In this document: piece after piece, positions 12,175 through 24,898 of the stretch | Layout: each line of letters starts with the position of its first letter | Numbering within the stretch: position 1 is the stretch's first letter | From: Turritopsis dohrnii | Taxonomy: Eukaryota; Cnidaria; Hydrozoa; Anthoathecata; Oceaniidae | DNA: 64,000 bases | NCBI GenBank assembly: GCA_027922465.2 | Contig: BQMF02000815.1 | Span: 28,911-92,910 of the forward strand | Reading direction: 5' to 3' | Notes under the pieces: generated by a model | What the model was told of the DNA's origin: nothing | The model's database searches: none | What the model saw: only the letters and a program-made list of their open reading frames with translations | Program-made: the position numbers and the translations under genes

Positions 12175-12563
12175 GTATGAAAACTTAGAAGAAAACATTA
12201 TCTTATTACAGTGATATCAACTCACATGCATTAAGAGTGTGAGACATAAGCATTTTTATTATTGTTATTGCTATTATTGTTTTATTTGGTAAAGGTCATA
12301 AAATATATTTACAACAGGCAGTGAGATATCACTGATGCAGACCCTTTTTGGTCTTACACACTATAAAAAATTATTACAGAGTCACATGCAAACCCTTCTC
12401 AACCCTTCCCCCTTCTCAACTTTTCCAAAAAATGTTCATGTTCACATAGACTCAAACTGCTAAAGTGTGTTTTTCAACAATTTTCAATATAAGTTCAAAA
12501 ATGGGTGTATAAGTTATGTTGGTTTAAAAACATTTTACTATATACATTGGACTTATTTCAATT

Positions 12564-13190
12564 GATCGCAGAGGTGATGTTGAGGCTGGGATTGGTACAG
12601 GTGTTACAAGGGATGTCTATTCATCCTTTTGGTTGGAGGTTTTGGATTCCTATTTTATTGGTGAAAGTGAACGTGTTCCTTTTGTTAGACACGATCTCTT
12701 TGTTGCAGAGTGGGAAGCCATTGGAAAGATTCTATTTAAAGCCACACTGATTGTGGCTATTTCCCCTTACTGTTATCTAAATCATTTGTGAATTACATTC
12801 TTTTTAATGAAAACCAAGACGACGACCTCCTTTCATCTTTCTTGAACTACATAGCTGTGGACCATAGAAAAGTAGTAGAAGAAGCATTGGCAACTGCTGA
12901 CGAATCGTTTTTCAAATCAGATGAATTTTTTGAATTTCTTGATGAACTTAAATGTCGAACCTTGATAACCAAAAGCAATGTAAAATCAACTATCATTGAA
13001 TTAGCCAGACAAGAGCTAATACAAAAGCCTCACTTAATGGCTGCATGCTGGAAGAATCACATATCCGGCTTCGTTTCATTCAATTCCTTTAAAGATTGGT
13101 GTTCAATTAATGAATTCTATGCTGAAATGGTTCCACTTACAAAGAAAGTATTGCCGAAGTCACAATCTACACTACGTTTATCTAAGACGA
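12564..13190 (+). pseudogene. HECT-like domain (degenerate catalytic region)
   Basis: After an A+T-rich gap with an acceptor-like 'gatcgcag', the reading GDVEAGIGTGVTRDVYSSFW resembles the HECT N-lobe motif (DxGGxxRxxxSxF). It is followed by VPFVRHDLFVAEWEAIGKI. A one-base frameshift near 12740 leads into GYFPLLLSKSFVNYIL, continuing in the long frame beginning near 12788 with FNENQDDDLLSSFLNYI, KCRTLITKSNV and QKPHLMAACW. It ends around PLTKKVLPKSQ, which resembles the end of these HECT-like proteins. A canonical HECT active-site cysteine is not recognised, as is usual in this divergent group. The frame runs on without a stop into Kolobok-like sequence. Confidence 0.55.
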
Positions 13191-15280
13191 AACAATTTCC
13201 ATGTTGGACTGTATCGTATTTTGAAGCCAAAACTCTGTCAGAAGTTGCTGTAACTGAGAAATTAATGGAGTGTAGTAGTGAAAATGTTGTTGGGGAGAGT
13301 ACTAATAAATCTAAAGATGAAATAACTGTGCATAATCCGATTGTAAATAAACATATAGAAAATGATGTAAATAATGTAAAAAGTGTAAATAAATCACATA
13401 TTGTAAATTATGAATGTACGGAAGTTGGAAGCACGGTTTCAGACACTTCATTCTTGAACACAAGTGGCTTAAGTAATTTAAATGAGGATGAAGATGACGT
13501 GAATTCGACCCAAAGGATTGGTACGATCACAGTGAAGACTCCGAGAATCTATCAGAAGAGGAAAGATTATGGTCATGATAAAATGCTGTTAGTACGTATG
13601 GAAAACTTGAAAAAGCTTTTGAAATATTGTCCGAAATGTGGTGCTGGTGTTCAAGAAATATGCGAATCAAAAAATAAAGGTTTGCAATGCCATCTCAAAA
13701 TTTCTTGTATCAATAATTTTGATACGGACTGGAAATCACTGAAAGACACTTACTGTGTAAAAGGGATAGAAAATTTGAAATTGACAGCTGGCATCCTGTT
13801 TTTTGGGATACCATTTCAAAAGTTTGAAGAACTTTCATGGTTGATAGACATGCAGACAATCTCCCACCAGACTTATTACAGGTTGAGAAGGCATTATATC
13901 TCTCCAGTTGTTAAGGAAGCTTGGGAAAATGAGAAAGAACATGTAAGTAGTTATAACTGTACTTCTGTGCCCAATGCTCCGTTTTTTTTCACCGGCACTC
14001 TTATCTTCTGACAATTTTCAGATCATCGAAAAACTTAAAGCGAAGGGTGGCATTAAATTAATTGGTGATGGAAGATGCAACAGCCCTGGTCACAGTGAAA
14101 GTATTGCACCTACACGATGATGTCGGGCGAAGTTGTAGATGTTGAAGTTGTGCCTGTTACAGATGTCAAAAATTCTAATGCTATGGAAAAAGAAGGATTT
14201 GGTCGTGTCTTAAATAGGTTAATAATTAGTACCTTATGTGTCACTTTTTTAATTCATTCATTCAATTAAAACCTTCTCTTTCGCAATAGATTGCTTGATG
14301 AAGGTGTAAATATTATTGCAGTGACAACCGACAGACATCCGCAAATTTCAAAAGTCATGAAGGTGGATGATCGTTTTCAAAATATACATCACAAATTCGA
14401 TCCTTGGCACATCGTTAAAGGGATGCAAAAAAAGCTGATGGCATTGGGGAGAAAGAAGGGCACGGAGCTAGCCGGAGAATGGATTCAGTCCATTGTAAAC
14501 CACTTTTGGTGGTCCCTAGCGTCATGCGGTGGATGCTCTGACTCTTTCGTGGAAAGATTTACTTCTGTGCTTTTCCACATTTCCACCACCACAACACCAC
14601 AATTTTCTTGGCAACAAGAAAATGAAAATGAAATGAAATTAAGAAATGTGAACATGCACCATTGGAGAAGAGTGATCAAAGAAGCGTGAAGTGGCTGAAA
14701 CCTCTGAGCCCAAGCTATGAAGCTATGAAAAAATTATTTGTAACACTTGTTTCAACAAGGACATAATGAAAGTTTCTAAGGATACCCACACTACTCAGCT
14801 AGAGGTAAGTAATTGAAATTTGCCTGTAAATACTGTTGTGATATCACCACTGATCACTATTTTATTATTTAATTTTCAATTATTTCTGTCTTATCATTCA
14901 CTAATGCTAAAGCATGTGCCGAAAATGTACTATTTTGAGCTAGACAGGATGGAATTGGGTACAATTTTAGCAGCCATGGACAACAACCGTAACATAAACC
15001 GAAAGCAAGCCAAGCGTGTTGTTGATACTGAACTACGCAATAAAATCTGCTTTCGAAAGGCAACTAAAAAAGACGTATTGCGGAAAGTTCTAGAAAAAAA
15101 GACCACACCTATCTCAGGCTGATGATCGATGAATTTGCTGAAAGAGCTGCTTTAGGAAGAAAGTGTACCAGACCTCCGAAACGTGCTTTTATGTCGCTGC
15201 AACAAGAAGAACGACGAAACAAAGAAGAATTGTTGGAAAGCAGAAAAAAACATACGCGCTTTAATTTAATGACAAATTAA
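13191..15280 (+). pseudogene. Kolobok-like DDE transposase gene with introns
   Basis: A cysteine-containing segment (CPKCGAG...C...C) precedes LKLTAGILFFGIPF and SHQTYYRLRRHY, as in Kolobok/THAP-associated transposases. An intron (13943-14021, GTAAGT...CAG) is followed by GDGRCNSPGHS, a one-base deletion near 14098, and VPVTDVKNSNAMEKEGF. A second intron (14218-14289, phase 2) leads to TTDRHPQISKVM (likely second catalytic Asp) and HKFDPWHIVKGM, then SIVNHFWW. Another frameshift near 14687 precedes KWLKPLSPSYEAM. A donor (GTAAGT, ~14806) is followed by the conserved AAMDNNRNINR block and a Lys-rich C terminus ending at TAA 15278-15280. Frameshifts make it inactive. TTAA-flanked TIRs were not found. 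Confidence 0.65.
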
Positions 15281-15326
15281 ACTTCAAGTTCGATTTTTTT
15301 GTTCTTTATATTTCTGTCACTAGAAT

Positions 15327-15651
15327 CTACAAAGTATAATGCCACTCCCTTGCCTTGGCTATGCCTGATGTAATTTCATCTGCTTCTTCATCCTCTCCTT
15401 CGAATATTCCATATACATTGTTCGAGTCTGGAAAAGTTACTCTAATTTTGGAAACTACACAAGCTGGTAAGACCCTTCGGTATATTCCATAAGGAGAGAA
15501 AAAACATAGTATCACCTGTTGCTTGTTTCCTCCATTGATTTCGGAATATGCGCACCTTCTCGATCATGCAAAGAAACCAGTGCAACCCATAACACTGCCT
15601 TCTGCAAACATACCATCTTGAAGTCTTCCAAGTGAGTTATGCACAACCGAT
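15327..15651 (-). pseudogene. P2X7 C-terminal-like domain, downstream exon
   Basis: Minus strand. The exon starts after an acceptor (TTATGTTCAG) at 15651. Joined in phase to the exon ending at 18410, it gives a protein with RLCITHLEDFKMVCLQ, ALVSLHD and, after a TGA/frameshift near 15512, YGIYRRVLPACVVSKIR and FPDSN. These are conserved blocks of the cysteine-rich intracellular domain first described at the P2X7 receptor C terminus (Pfam P2RX7_C), which in cnidarians often occurs without a channel. The frame change makes this a pseudogene. It ends at a stop near 15327. Confidence 0.55.
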
Positions 15652-15693
15652 CTGAACATAAGTTTGAAAGATTTATACTACTTATATAAAATA

Positions 15694-18353
15694 CTAGTAT
15701 CCCGGGTAACAACTTTTTACCGAACTTAACTTCGAAAACATTAGGTCAAATCCACCATTCCCGTGTACGTACCCTGTGACGAAAAAATAAATCATAGAAT
15801 CGCAACTCAAAAACATCCCAGGAGGCGTCGCTCGCCACCCATGTTCAGTATGCGTTGTGTCGCAGAATTTAACTCTTGCAAAAGTTTCTTTTCAGGCATT
15901 AATTTTTTAATTCATTTCTTACATTCAGAAAATTTAAAACAGAAACAAATAGCAACATGGCTCAGAATATATATTCATACGCAGAAGAGAAGTAACTTTA
16001 ATGTAAAAATATGCAATATATAACACAGAACCGTTTACTAAGACATACAAAACCAAACATTGAATAACATTACAAAAATGATACCTTCCAACTTTTTCTT
16101 TTGTTCAAAAGTTACTTCTGGACTGCAACCATTAATGAATTTTTGAAATGATATAGTTAGTTCTTCCCAAAACCATCAACATCATGATTAAAACCATGAG
16201 TTTCATTTCTTTATGCTTTTTTTATTATTGCCTAAAAGAATAATGTTTCAATTGTAATACCGAAAAAAAAAAAAGAAACAAAAAAAAAAAAGGAAATTCA
16301 AGTACGTATTTATCCTAAAAACAATAACTAAGAAGAAAAATTTACACAAAAGATAAAAAGTCACAAATAAAATCATAAATTCAAAGTTATATACCTAGGC
16401 ATAGTACGTAAACGATTACCAAACACAAAATATGCATAAACGCGATAAAATATAAACTTAAGAAAAATACAGCCAACAACACTTATTTTTTGCAAGATAG
16501 TTTCATTGCACAGTCATTAAGTAAGTAAATCTTAAGTAACCCTCTCGACATTATAACCCATCATGTGCTTCATTTCTATTTTAACAGATCAAAACATTAA
16601 AAAAACATATACAAAAAACCTAATCATGCTATGACGAAATCTAAAGAAAAACAAAACAAAGCAAAAGAAACTTTGAAAATGTATTAACCTTAAAAATAAT
16701 AATTAAAAACACAAACGTAATGACAGAATTAGTATAGCTGAAAAATTTTTAACATAAAATGAAAACATTCGTGGAGCCATTTTTTATTTCCAGTTCAAAG
16801 CTCCTCTCTGCTGGAAATTTCAAAACACAACAGTCCACAACAGTACAAACATCCCTCTTATCCTTTATGTATCCACTAATACTAACTGTGTTTAACTAAA
16901 TAGATACTATTTTAACTTTACCTTTCAATACCAATTCACATCATCATGATATAGTAAACAATATTGATCATGTTCATCAAACACTTCTAAACTATTTTAC
17001 TTTCTGTAAAAATTTCATACCTGTAAACAAATTAATAACACTCGATTAACTTTCCAGCATACTTTCCTATTGTAAAGATACACTTTCTCTTTGCTTTCTA
17101 CTGAAATTCCAATACCATTTTTATACAGTGAAAGTCATAAAAATGCTTTCTTCGTAACTTCATAACTGTGGAGCCATTTTGAACTAAATAAAATAAGGAA
17201 CAGCAACTTCGTCACCAAAACAAATCATTAACTGCTCGAGGGACATGCATCTTATGATTTGATCGTTTTAACTCTGTTTTTACTCTCTTTTAACGCTGTA
17301 TTTACTAAATCCGTTTGACTCATGTACTTACGTATATTACTTTATATCTTCTCCAAACAATTTCTCTCCGAAAAAAGAAGTAAAACCATTTTCTTCACCA
17401 ATGTAAATAAACAGCATCCTTTCTGCAGCCATTTTTAAACAACTTCAACTTCATCTACACTACTCTACTGCTGCACTCCCATAACTATTTGATAACTATA
17501 AAAAGAAATACGTAAACAGCTGGTAAAATAAAAATAGACTTTCTTCATCTCGTTCTTCGTTTCGTTTTCCTCTGAAAAAACCTATATATAAAAAACAACA
17601 TCTGTTTAAAAACTCACCTAAGCATGTGGTTATACCTGTTCTTTTATTAATCTGAAATAAAATCTAAAATACAAAAACAATAAACAATATTGATAACTAA
17701 AACGTAAACAAACATTTAAATACATTTAAATACTAACTTGTTCTTCTATTAATCAAAAATAACAGTTTTATAATAATACCTTTTGTTCGTTCGATCTTTC
17801 TGCAGCTAATTTTTAAAAACTTCACTGCACTTCTTCTGTATATCTAAATATGATTTTTCATTGTATAAAAACAACTAACTCACTTGCTACCCGTGTTGTT
17901 TTATTAATAAGAGTAAAAGTTTAGCAAAACGTTTTATAATAATAACAATACCTTCGTGCATACAAACCTGTGTTTCTTCGTCAGTTCTTTCTTCGATTTG
18001 CTGCCTAAAACAATCAAATTTAAATTAAAATATTCGTATACAAAAAGAAACACGTCTTCTTCGCGAAGTTTCTTGCTCACGAAATGATCGTTGACAAATT
18101 TCGAACGATTAACATTGCATTGCTCGCACTCCTCCAAAGACGTTTTTCGGCTGATTTCCACTGCGCAAACCAAAAATAACAAAACGGAGGAGCATATACT
18201 AATCGCGGAAAATGAAAAAAAGTGTCTGTCGCTTTGGCGTGGTTTTACGACAAAAAGGGAAAAAATAAGAAGGTTTAGACCGTGAAAAAAAAGAAAAAAT
18301 ATCACTCTCTAAAATAAAAGTGGGATGCACAATCGCGGATTATTATAATAAGA
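15694..18353 (-). mobile_element. Non-autonomous Helitron copy C
   Basis: Its ends match copy B: TCTTATTATAATAATCCGCG at 18353 and the hairpin plus CGGGATACTAG at 15694, between A and T. The interior is almost colinear with B, with small insertions such as the 15890-15950 block and the longer sequence near 17690-17750. It sits inside the intron of the P2X7 C-terminal-like pseudogene. No Rep/helicase is encoded, so mobility would depend on an autonomous relative. Confidence 0.85.
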
Positions 18354-18409
18354 TGAAGTTGTTTAATATAGCTACTCTGTAAATATTTCTGGTGAAAAAT
18401 TTTTTTTAC

Positions 18410-18517
18410 CTTCATTCAAAAATTTCCTAAGCTGATCCTTTTCCTGACAGCATAAGCACTCAGTTTTCAGAGTCATACTCTTGCAGTTGCCACATCGACA
18501 CCATGTTTTCACATCAG
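18410..18517 (-). pseudogene. P2X7 C-terminal-like domain, upstream exon
   Basis: Minus-strand exon reading WCRCGNCKSM, TECLCCQEKDQL and FLNE, then a GT donor after 18410. The C-x-C-x2-C...CC spacing matches the zinc/cysteine cluster opening the P2X7 intracellular domain. It splices in phase 1 with the exon at 15651-15327 over an intron that now holds Helitron copy C. Its 5' side is cut at about 18518 by the poly(ATTCT) tail of the minus-strand LINE, so the start of the protein is missing. Confidence 0.55.
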
Positions 18518-18799
18518 AATAGAATAGAATAGAAGAATAGAATAGAATATTCATTTATTTGTCACAAAAATAAGGTGATACATCAGGATAAAGTGGTGAC
18601 AGGAGACCACCCCAATAGATGAATCTAAACACAGGGGGTGGCCACCAAAACAATCATATACTAGAGAACAAGAGAATAATAATATAATAATAAAAATATA
18701 ATGCAGAATCATACAATCTTTAAGTGAGAAAAGGAGAGAAAAAGAAAAAAAAAAAAAAAGTTATTGGATAAGGATAAGTGTTTGCCCAATAGTGAAAGA

Positions 18800-21700
18800 T
18801 TAATCATAGGATGAATATTTTTTTAGAAAGAAGTCAGTGAGAAGGTTTTTAAGTTGGTTATATGAAAGAGAAGTTAGGTCGAGATGGGTAAGAGTTGATT
18901 GAAAGTAATTCCACCAGGATACAGATTGGTACGTAAATGAGTGTAATCCATACAATTTAGTTTTAACACTAGGTTTAAATAGGGAACCTGCTGATTTACT
19001 TCTGGTATTGATATTGTGAGGTATAACAGAGAATTTTAAAGCACTATGAATGTGATCAGGAATCCTATGATTAAGAATTTGATGAATGAATAGAATATTT
19101 AGAGTTATTGTTAAATCAAAGATTGAAAGCAAGCCAAGTTTTGAAAAGAGTGGTTTAGAGTGAGATCTGAAAGAAGAAAAGGTAATAAGGCGAGCAGCTG
19201 TTTTTTGAAGAAGGAGGATGCGTTTATTGTAAGTGGACTCGTGTAAGGCCCAGACTTGGCAACCATAACTAAGATGAGAAGAAAAAATAGAATGATAAAC
19301 AGATAAAGAGACAGATTCAGGAATAAAGTGGCGGATTTTACTCAATGCACAATTGGCTCGTCGAAGTTTAATTGATAGCTCATGGATGTGTTTTTTCCAA
19401 GAGAGATCCTCGTCAAGATACACTCCAAGATATTTTATGTATTTACTGGGTTGAAGTCTCCTCCCACAAATCTTGATTTTAAGATTAAAGTTTAGTGGTT
19501 TAGATTTGTGTTTAAATAGAATAAACTCAGTTTTACTGGCATTCAGAGAGATTTTGTTGGCATTAAGCCAACTAGAAAGAAGTTTTAAATCAATGTTTAT
19601 TTTCTTGTTGAGGGACTTTAATGACTTGCTAAATAGAAGAAGATTGGTATCGTCAGCAAAATGAAAGACATCAGAGTAAGCAAGAGCAAGATGAAGGTCA
19701 TTAATATAGATTAGGAACAGTAGAGGTCCAAGGACGGAGCCTTGTGGGACACCATGCCTTATGGCTTTTATATCAGATTTGTGGTTAAGAATTTTAACAA
19801 ACTGTGTTCTATGGGACAGAGAAGACCTAAACCATCTGTTAGTGGTACCTTGAATTCCATAATAGTTTAATTTTTGACAAAGAATTTCATGATCAACAGT
19901 GTCAAAAGCCTTCTGAAGATCGACAAAGACCCCTACACCAAACTGGCCATTGTCAAGTGCATTACGAATGCGCTCTGTGATATTAACAACGGCATGAGAA
20001 GTAGAGTGCCCTTTTCTGAAACCAAACTGTCTCTTATACAGATATTCATGATGTTCGAGAAAAGAAGAAAGGCGAGAATACAAAAGTTTTTCCAGGAGTT
20101 TTTCGATATTGGAGAGGAGAGAAATGGGACGATAATTAGAAATTTCCAGCGGAGACCCCTTGTTTTTGTAAACAGGAGTGACTGAAGAGGTTTTCAAGAG
20201 GGTAGGAAAGACACCAGTAGAAAAGGAAAGATTGAAGATTTTATGCAAGGGATTACAGATTTCAAGTTTGAGGAGTTTAAGAATGTTTATATCAATACTA
20301 TAAGGACCACTAGCCTTTTTATTTGGAAGAGATGAAATTAAATTTGTAATTTCTGCAGGAGTAACTAAAGATAATTTTAATTTCGCAATGGATTTTCTGG
20401 GTTGCTTCAGAAAGTGAGAGAAGTGTTTAGAGGTGGGAGGTATAGTGGCCCTTATAGTATCAGCTATGGAAGAAAAATAGTTATTAAAAGCATCACATAC
20501 TATAAAGGGATCAGATGTAATAGAACCATTGATAGAAAAGGAAAGAGTATTAGAAGGACGAGAAGAATTTACAGAGATTATTTCCTTAACTCCAATCCAT
20601 ATGTTTTTAATATTGTTAAGGTTGGATCTAAAGTATTCAGAATAATATTTTTTTTTGCTAATTCTACACAGAGAGACAATTTGGTTTCTATGTCGTTTAT
20701 AATCATCGTGAAGCTGGGATTTCAAAGTTGGATTGGTTGTTTTGATAAATTTTTTCAGAAGTTTATCCCTAGTTGTCATAGACTTCTTAATTCCTGGAGT
20801 AATCCATGGTTTTGATAGGTATTTGATTTGTTTTTTTGTCAGTCTAACGAAGGGGAGATATCGATCAACAAGACCACAAATTGTGTCATAAAACTTGGAA
20901 AATGAGGTGTTAACATCACCTTCGGAAAGTTGAAGTCTTTTATCCCAATCGATCTGAAAATAATCAAGAATAAAATTTGCTTGATCAAACTTAGTCCAGT
21001 CACGTTTATAGACTGGTTGGCTAGATGAGTTTGAGTTAGTGTCATTGAAGATAAATATAAACTGTGCTAAGTGGTCAGATATGTTAAATAAGAGGTTTCC
21101 AGACAGAGTTTTGATGTTTGAGGTAGGAATAAAAATGTTGTCTATGAGAGTTTTTGAAGAGGAAGTTATTCTAGTAGGAAGAAGGATAGAAGGAAAGAAA
21201 GAGAAAGAGCCGAATGTATTGAGAAAATTAGAATAAGGAGAGATGTCCGATTTTAGCAAGTCAATATTTAAGTCACCAAGCAAAAGTAAAGTTTTTTTTT
21301 TCTCTGCTAGTTTTTTCAAGGAGAGGAATTACGTAGTCATTGCTAAACTCTTCAATAAGCATTGAAGGGTGGCGATATACTGAGGCAATCAAAAGATTAC
21401 CTCGTCTGTTTTGAGGGATTTCAATGAAAGTAGATTCCAAGAATTTTGGTTTGTATAACAGGCTTGATAAGTCGTGATGAGGTTTATAAGAAAATTGATT
21501 GGAGATATACAGGAGAGACCCACCTGCCGATGACTCAGCAGGAGTGTGCTCGATAGAATAATTAGGTAATTCAAGACAGAGGGGAGGAGACTTAGATTTG
21601 ATTCTTGTTTCAGTAATGGCAATTATGCCAAACTGATGATTTAGGCGAGCCAGGAGTGCATAGAGGTCATCATAGTGAAGGTTGAGTGAAGCGATATCGA

Positions 21701-22192
21701 GATGAAAGGCAGAGAAAGATTGTTCTTGATCATAAGGAATTCATCACAGTCATAGTACTTACAGTTTAGGTTTTGAATTGTAAGGTCGTCAAACGAGTTA
21801 GAATTGTTAAGGGAGTTGAGGTCAGAAAATAATGACTTGAAGTCTTGGAGGTCAATACTAGGAGAATGGGATTCAGCAGTTTCAAAATTGGATTTCTGAA
21901 AAGGGAAAATATCAGCGATGCAGGGTCTGCAAAGCCAAGAGTTGTCTGAATTTGCTAGGGCATCGAAATCACTGGTACTGAGTTGACTGCATTTTTTGTG
22001 AAACCATTGACAGCAATTTTCACAAAAGATGGCGTTACAGTTCTCTGGGACTAATTTTTCACAGACAGGACAGAAGAATTTGTCTGACAAGGGATTTGGC
22101 ATAAAAAAGAAGAAGGGCGGGTGAAACACACAACAAAGAGAAAAAAAACAGACAAAAATACAAAAAATAATAAAAAGAGAAAAATTCGGCAA
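18800..22192 (-). pseudogene. LINE ORF2: PHD finger, endonuclease, reverse transcriptase
   Basis: The N terminus carries a PHD-type zinc finger (CPVCEKLV, CENCCQWFHKKC, WLCRPC). The frame shifts near 21720 and again in a poly-A run near 21295-21315. Between them lie endonuclease strands including ITETR and SVYRHP. From 21319 to 18800 an uninterrupted 839-codon frame contains GDLNID and NISDH (endonuclease), then NYRPISLL, RQFGFRKG, VFVDLQKAFDTVDH, GVPQGSVLGP, FADDTN and KYLGVYLDEDLSW. A thumb/C-terminal region follows. All three catalytic Asp of the reverse transcriptase are present. The intact catalytic frame suggests a recent copy; the two frameshifts block expression of the whole polyprotein. 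The PHD finger may bind chromatin (inference). Confidence 0.85.
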
Positions 22193-22217
22193 GACTGATA
22201 GTAAAAGGAAAATAAGC

Positions 22218-22313
22218 TAGAAAAAAATATACATACGAATATAAGAAAATTAGCCAGAAAAAAATATATATACGAATATAAGAAAATTAGCCAGAAAAAA
22301 ATACAAACTAAGC
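22218..22313. repeat. 37-bp tandem repeat in ORF1-ORF2 spacer
   Basis: Two and a half copies of a unit around 'acgaatataagaaaattagc' lie between the two LINE ORFs. Confidence 0.8.
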
Positions 22314-22371
22314 CAACCAAGAGCCAATGCCATTCGATGAACTTTAATGATTACACTGTCAGAATACCATA

Positions 22372-23072
22372 TTAACGAGACTGTGGATATACAAAGTCCG
22401 GATACAGTTGGTCAATAACACTTTCATGAGTAACTTTAATAAGTTTCGAGCGATCCGTTACGCGAATAGCGACACACCCATTATTCACGAAGACTTTACT
22501 GATGATGTGGGCACGCTTTAGACATCGACATTTCCATGCGATTCTTTGAAATGCAGGACAAAGATTGGAGTTAAAAGAAAGTTTAGTACCACTCGGAAAA
22601 CCAAAGTCCGATTTATCACACGATTCTAATAATCTGTACTTCGTCAGAGCCTGTTCAGATAACTTTCTGTTCGTAAATCTTACGATAACTGTTTTGTCTT
22701 TTTTTTTAGAGTTCAATCTGTGACATGCCTGGATGTCATCCGAATTGGCGTTGATATTAACGGCAGACAGAATTTCGATAACTTTTTCTTCGAGAGCTTC
22801 CTCTGATACGGAAGCAGGAATACCAGAAATTTCTAAATTGTTACGACCTCCATACTGGTTTGTCAGATTAGTTTCGGCTTCCAGTTCAATTATTTTATCA
22901 GAGAGATTTTATCAGAATCACAGCGGCCAATTATCTTCAACTTTTCTCCCAACTCTTCCTCGTCTTCCACGCCATCGGAATAACTGTCTGAGTTTGTATC
23001 ACTTTCTGAATTCTCATTATCAGATTCACACTTTCTTGGCTCAAATCGGTAAGGTTTAATAATTTCTGACAT
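22372..23072 (-). pseudogene. LINE ORF1 protein
   Basis: Starts MSEIIKPYRF at 23072, with an acidic N-terminal half. A short duplication/frameshift near 22893-22910 ('ttatcagaga' repeated) breaks the frame. The protein then continues through a helix, NNLEISGIPASV, VIVRFTNRK and a C-terminal block with NLCPAFQRI and WKCRCLKRA, ending at a TAA near 22372. The arrangement (coiled coil, RRM-like fold, C-terminal nucleic-acid-binding region) is that of L1-like ORF1 chaperones, also found in some CR1/L2-group LINEs. Likely role: RNA binding in the retrotransposition particle. Confidence 0.65.
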
Positions 23073-23110
23073 GATGTTTAGATATTTTAAACGATCGATG
23101 AAAATATATA

Positions 23111-23609
23111 TTAAAATAACCTTTTACATAGAACTTTTCAATACATACAAAACATAAATGCTCACGCTTTCTTCTTTTTTTGTGAACGATTAAATTGGAG
23201 AAGACATCATATCACGTCACAAGCTTAATTAGGACTGGCTCTAGTAGAATGAATCTTTGAGTTGTTTACGCGATGGAAATGTGTGATGGTGAAAAGAAAA
23301 AGAAGTTTTTAGAAACATGAAAATAAAAATATTAAAAGTGGATGAAATATTTTAAAACAAGAAGTGCTGAGGAAGTGAATAAAGAAATATCATTTTGGCA
23401 TGTTAGGGTCCCTTTATACTTGAAATGATTCTGTTCCGCTGCAAAAAGTGAAATGATTTCGTTCCGATGTCGGAACAAAAGCTATCCGATACGAGTGAAC
23501 ATAGTCTGACATTGCTACTATTTGCTGACATTGCTACTGACTGCTGACATTGCTACTATTTATGTTATCTTCATCTCCGTTATCCTTCCTTTTTTCCACA
23601 AATTTCTAA
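23111..23609. other. Spacer with short tandem repeats; TAA target site
   Basis: No gene recognised. Three imperfect copies of 'ctgacattgctact' lie at 23508-23560. The TAA at 23607-23609 is the left copy of the Harbinger target duplication. Confidence 0.6.
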
Positions 23610-24898
23610 AGCCGGATTTCCACTTAAACAAAATGATACGCGAACCCAACACGAACTACGCGTACTTTGATACGTAACACTCCGCGGATCAATTTACAAA
23701 AGATTAGATTGTCAAACAAACATTTCTAAATGATTTTGAGTAGAAGAACCTTAACTCTTCTTTTGCTAAAACGAAGAAAAGAAAAATTAAGTAAAAAAAG
23801 GAGATTTTGGGTGAGAAGAATCTTTACAGAAAGGAAAGTTAAAGGGGAATATTATTTACTAGTGCAAGATTTGCGATTACATGACTCAGAATATCTTTTC
23901 AAGTCTTTTCGTATGAGCGTTGAACAGTATGAAGTACTGTTATCAAAAATTGGACCACGAATTCAAAAGTCATCTTTGAAACGAGAGTGTATTGGGCCAG
24001 GTGAGCGCCTTTGTGTCACATTGAGATATCTTGCAACAGGGGATGCACAGTCCACTATCGCTACCAGTTATCGTATCAGTCCAACAAGTGTCAGCCGAAT
24101 AATTGAAGAGACGTGTGCTGAAATCTATAACGCTTTAGTTGAAGAATATCTACTGCCTCCCCAATCAAAACAAGAGTGGAAAGTAATTGCAAATGATTTT
24201 TTGAAAAATTAGAATTTTCCTCATTGCATCGGTGCAATCGATGGAAAACATTTGATGATACAAGATCCTGCAAATTCTGGGTCATTGTATTTTAATTACA
24301 AAAAATTTTTTTCTATTGTTTTGATGGCAATTTGTGACGCTAATTATAGATTTGTATTAGTTGATGTAGGTGATTTAGGGCGAAATAGTGATGGTGGTCT
24401 TTGCCAACAGCAGAATGGGAGAAGCCTTCAATGAAGGAAGAGTGGATATTCCGGAGCCAGAGTCTTTATTAAGTTACAAAGGTTGTGCCTTACCTTACGT
24501 TCTAGTGGGAGATGAAGCATTTGGTTTGAAAAATTATTTAATGAAACCTTATCCAAAAGAAGTGCTTGGTACCAAAGAAAGAATATACAACTATAGATTA
24601 TCAAGGGCTAGGAGATCAATAGAAAATACATTTGGTATTGCAGCTTCTCGATTCCGCATTTTCAGACGACCAATTAATGCTAGAACACATGTAGTAGTCA
24701 ATATAACAAAGGCAGTAATAGTTTTGCACAACTTCTTAATGTCAGGAAAAGAGTTCAACACATGCAACTCAAGGTATTGTCCACCGGGCTATACTGATTG
24801 TGATACTGTCACTGGTATGAGACTTGGGGATTGGCGAAATGATATCAGTAGCACTGATGCATTGCAACCATTTACAAGAGCTGCATCAAACAACTATA

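Larger units (their letters stand above)
18518..23110 (-). mobile_element. Nearly full-length CR1-type LINE
   Basis: Minus-strand non-LTR retrotransposon with ORF1 (23072-22372), a PHD finger plus endonuclease plus reverse transcriptase ORF2 (22192-18800), a ~280-bp 3' region and a terminal ATTCT-type repeat (plus-strand GAATA repeats at 18515-18548). The 5' end is approximate. No target duplication was identified. It interrupts the P2X7-like pseudogene. Confidence 0.85.

Noticed and set aside
19473..21236. Plus-strand frames opposite the minus-strand LINE
   Set aside because: Shadows of the 839-codon reverse transcriptase frame.
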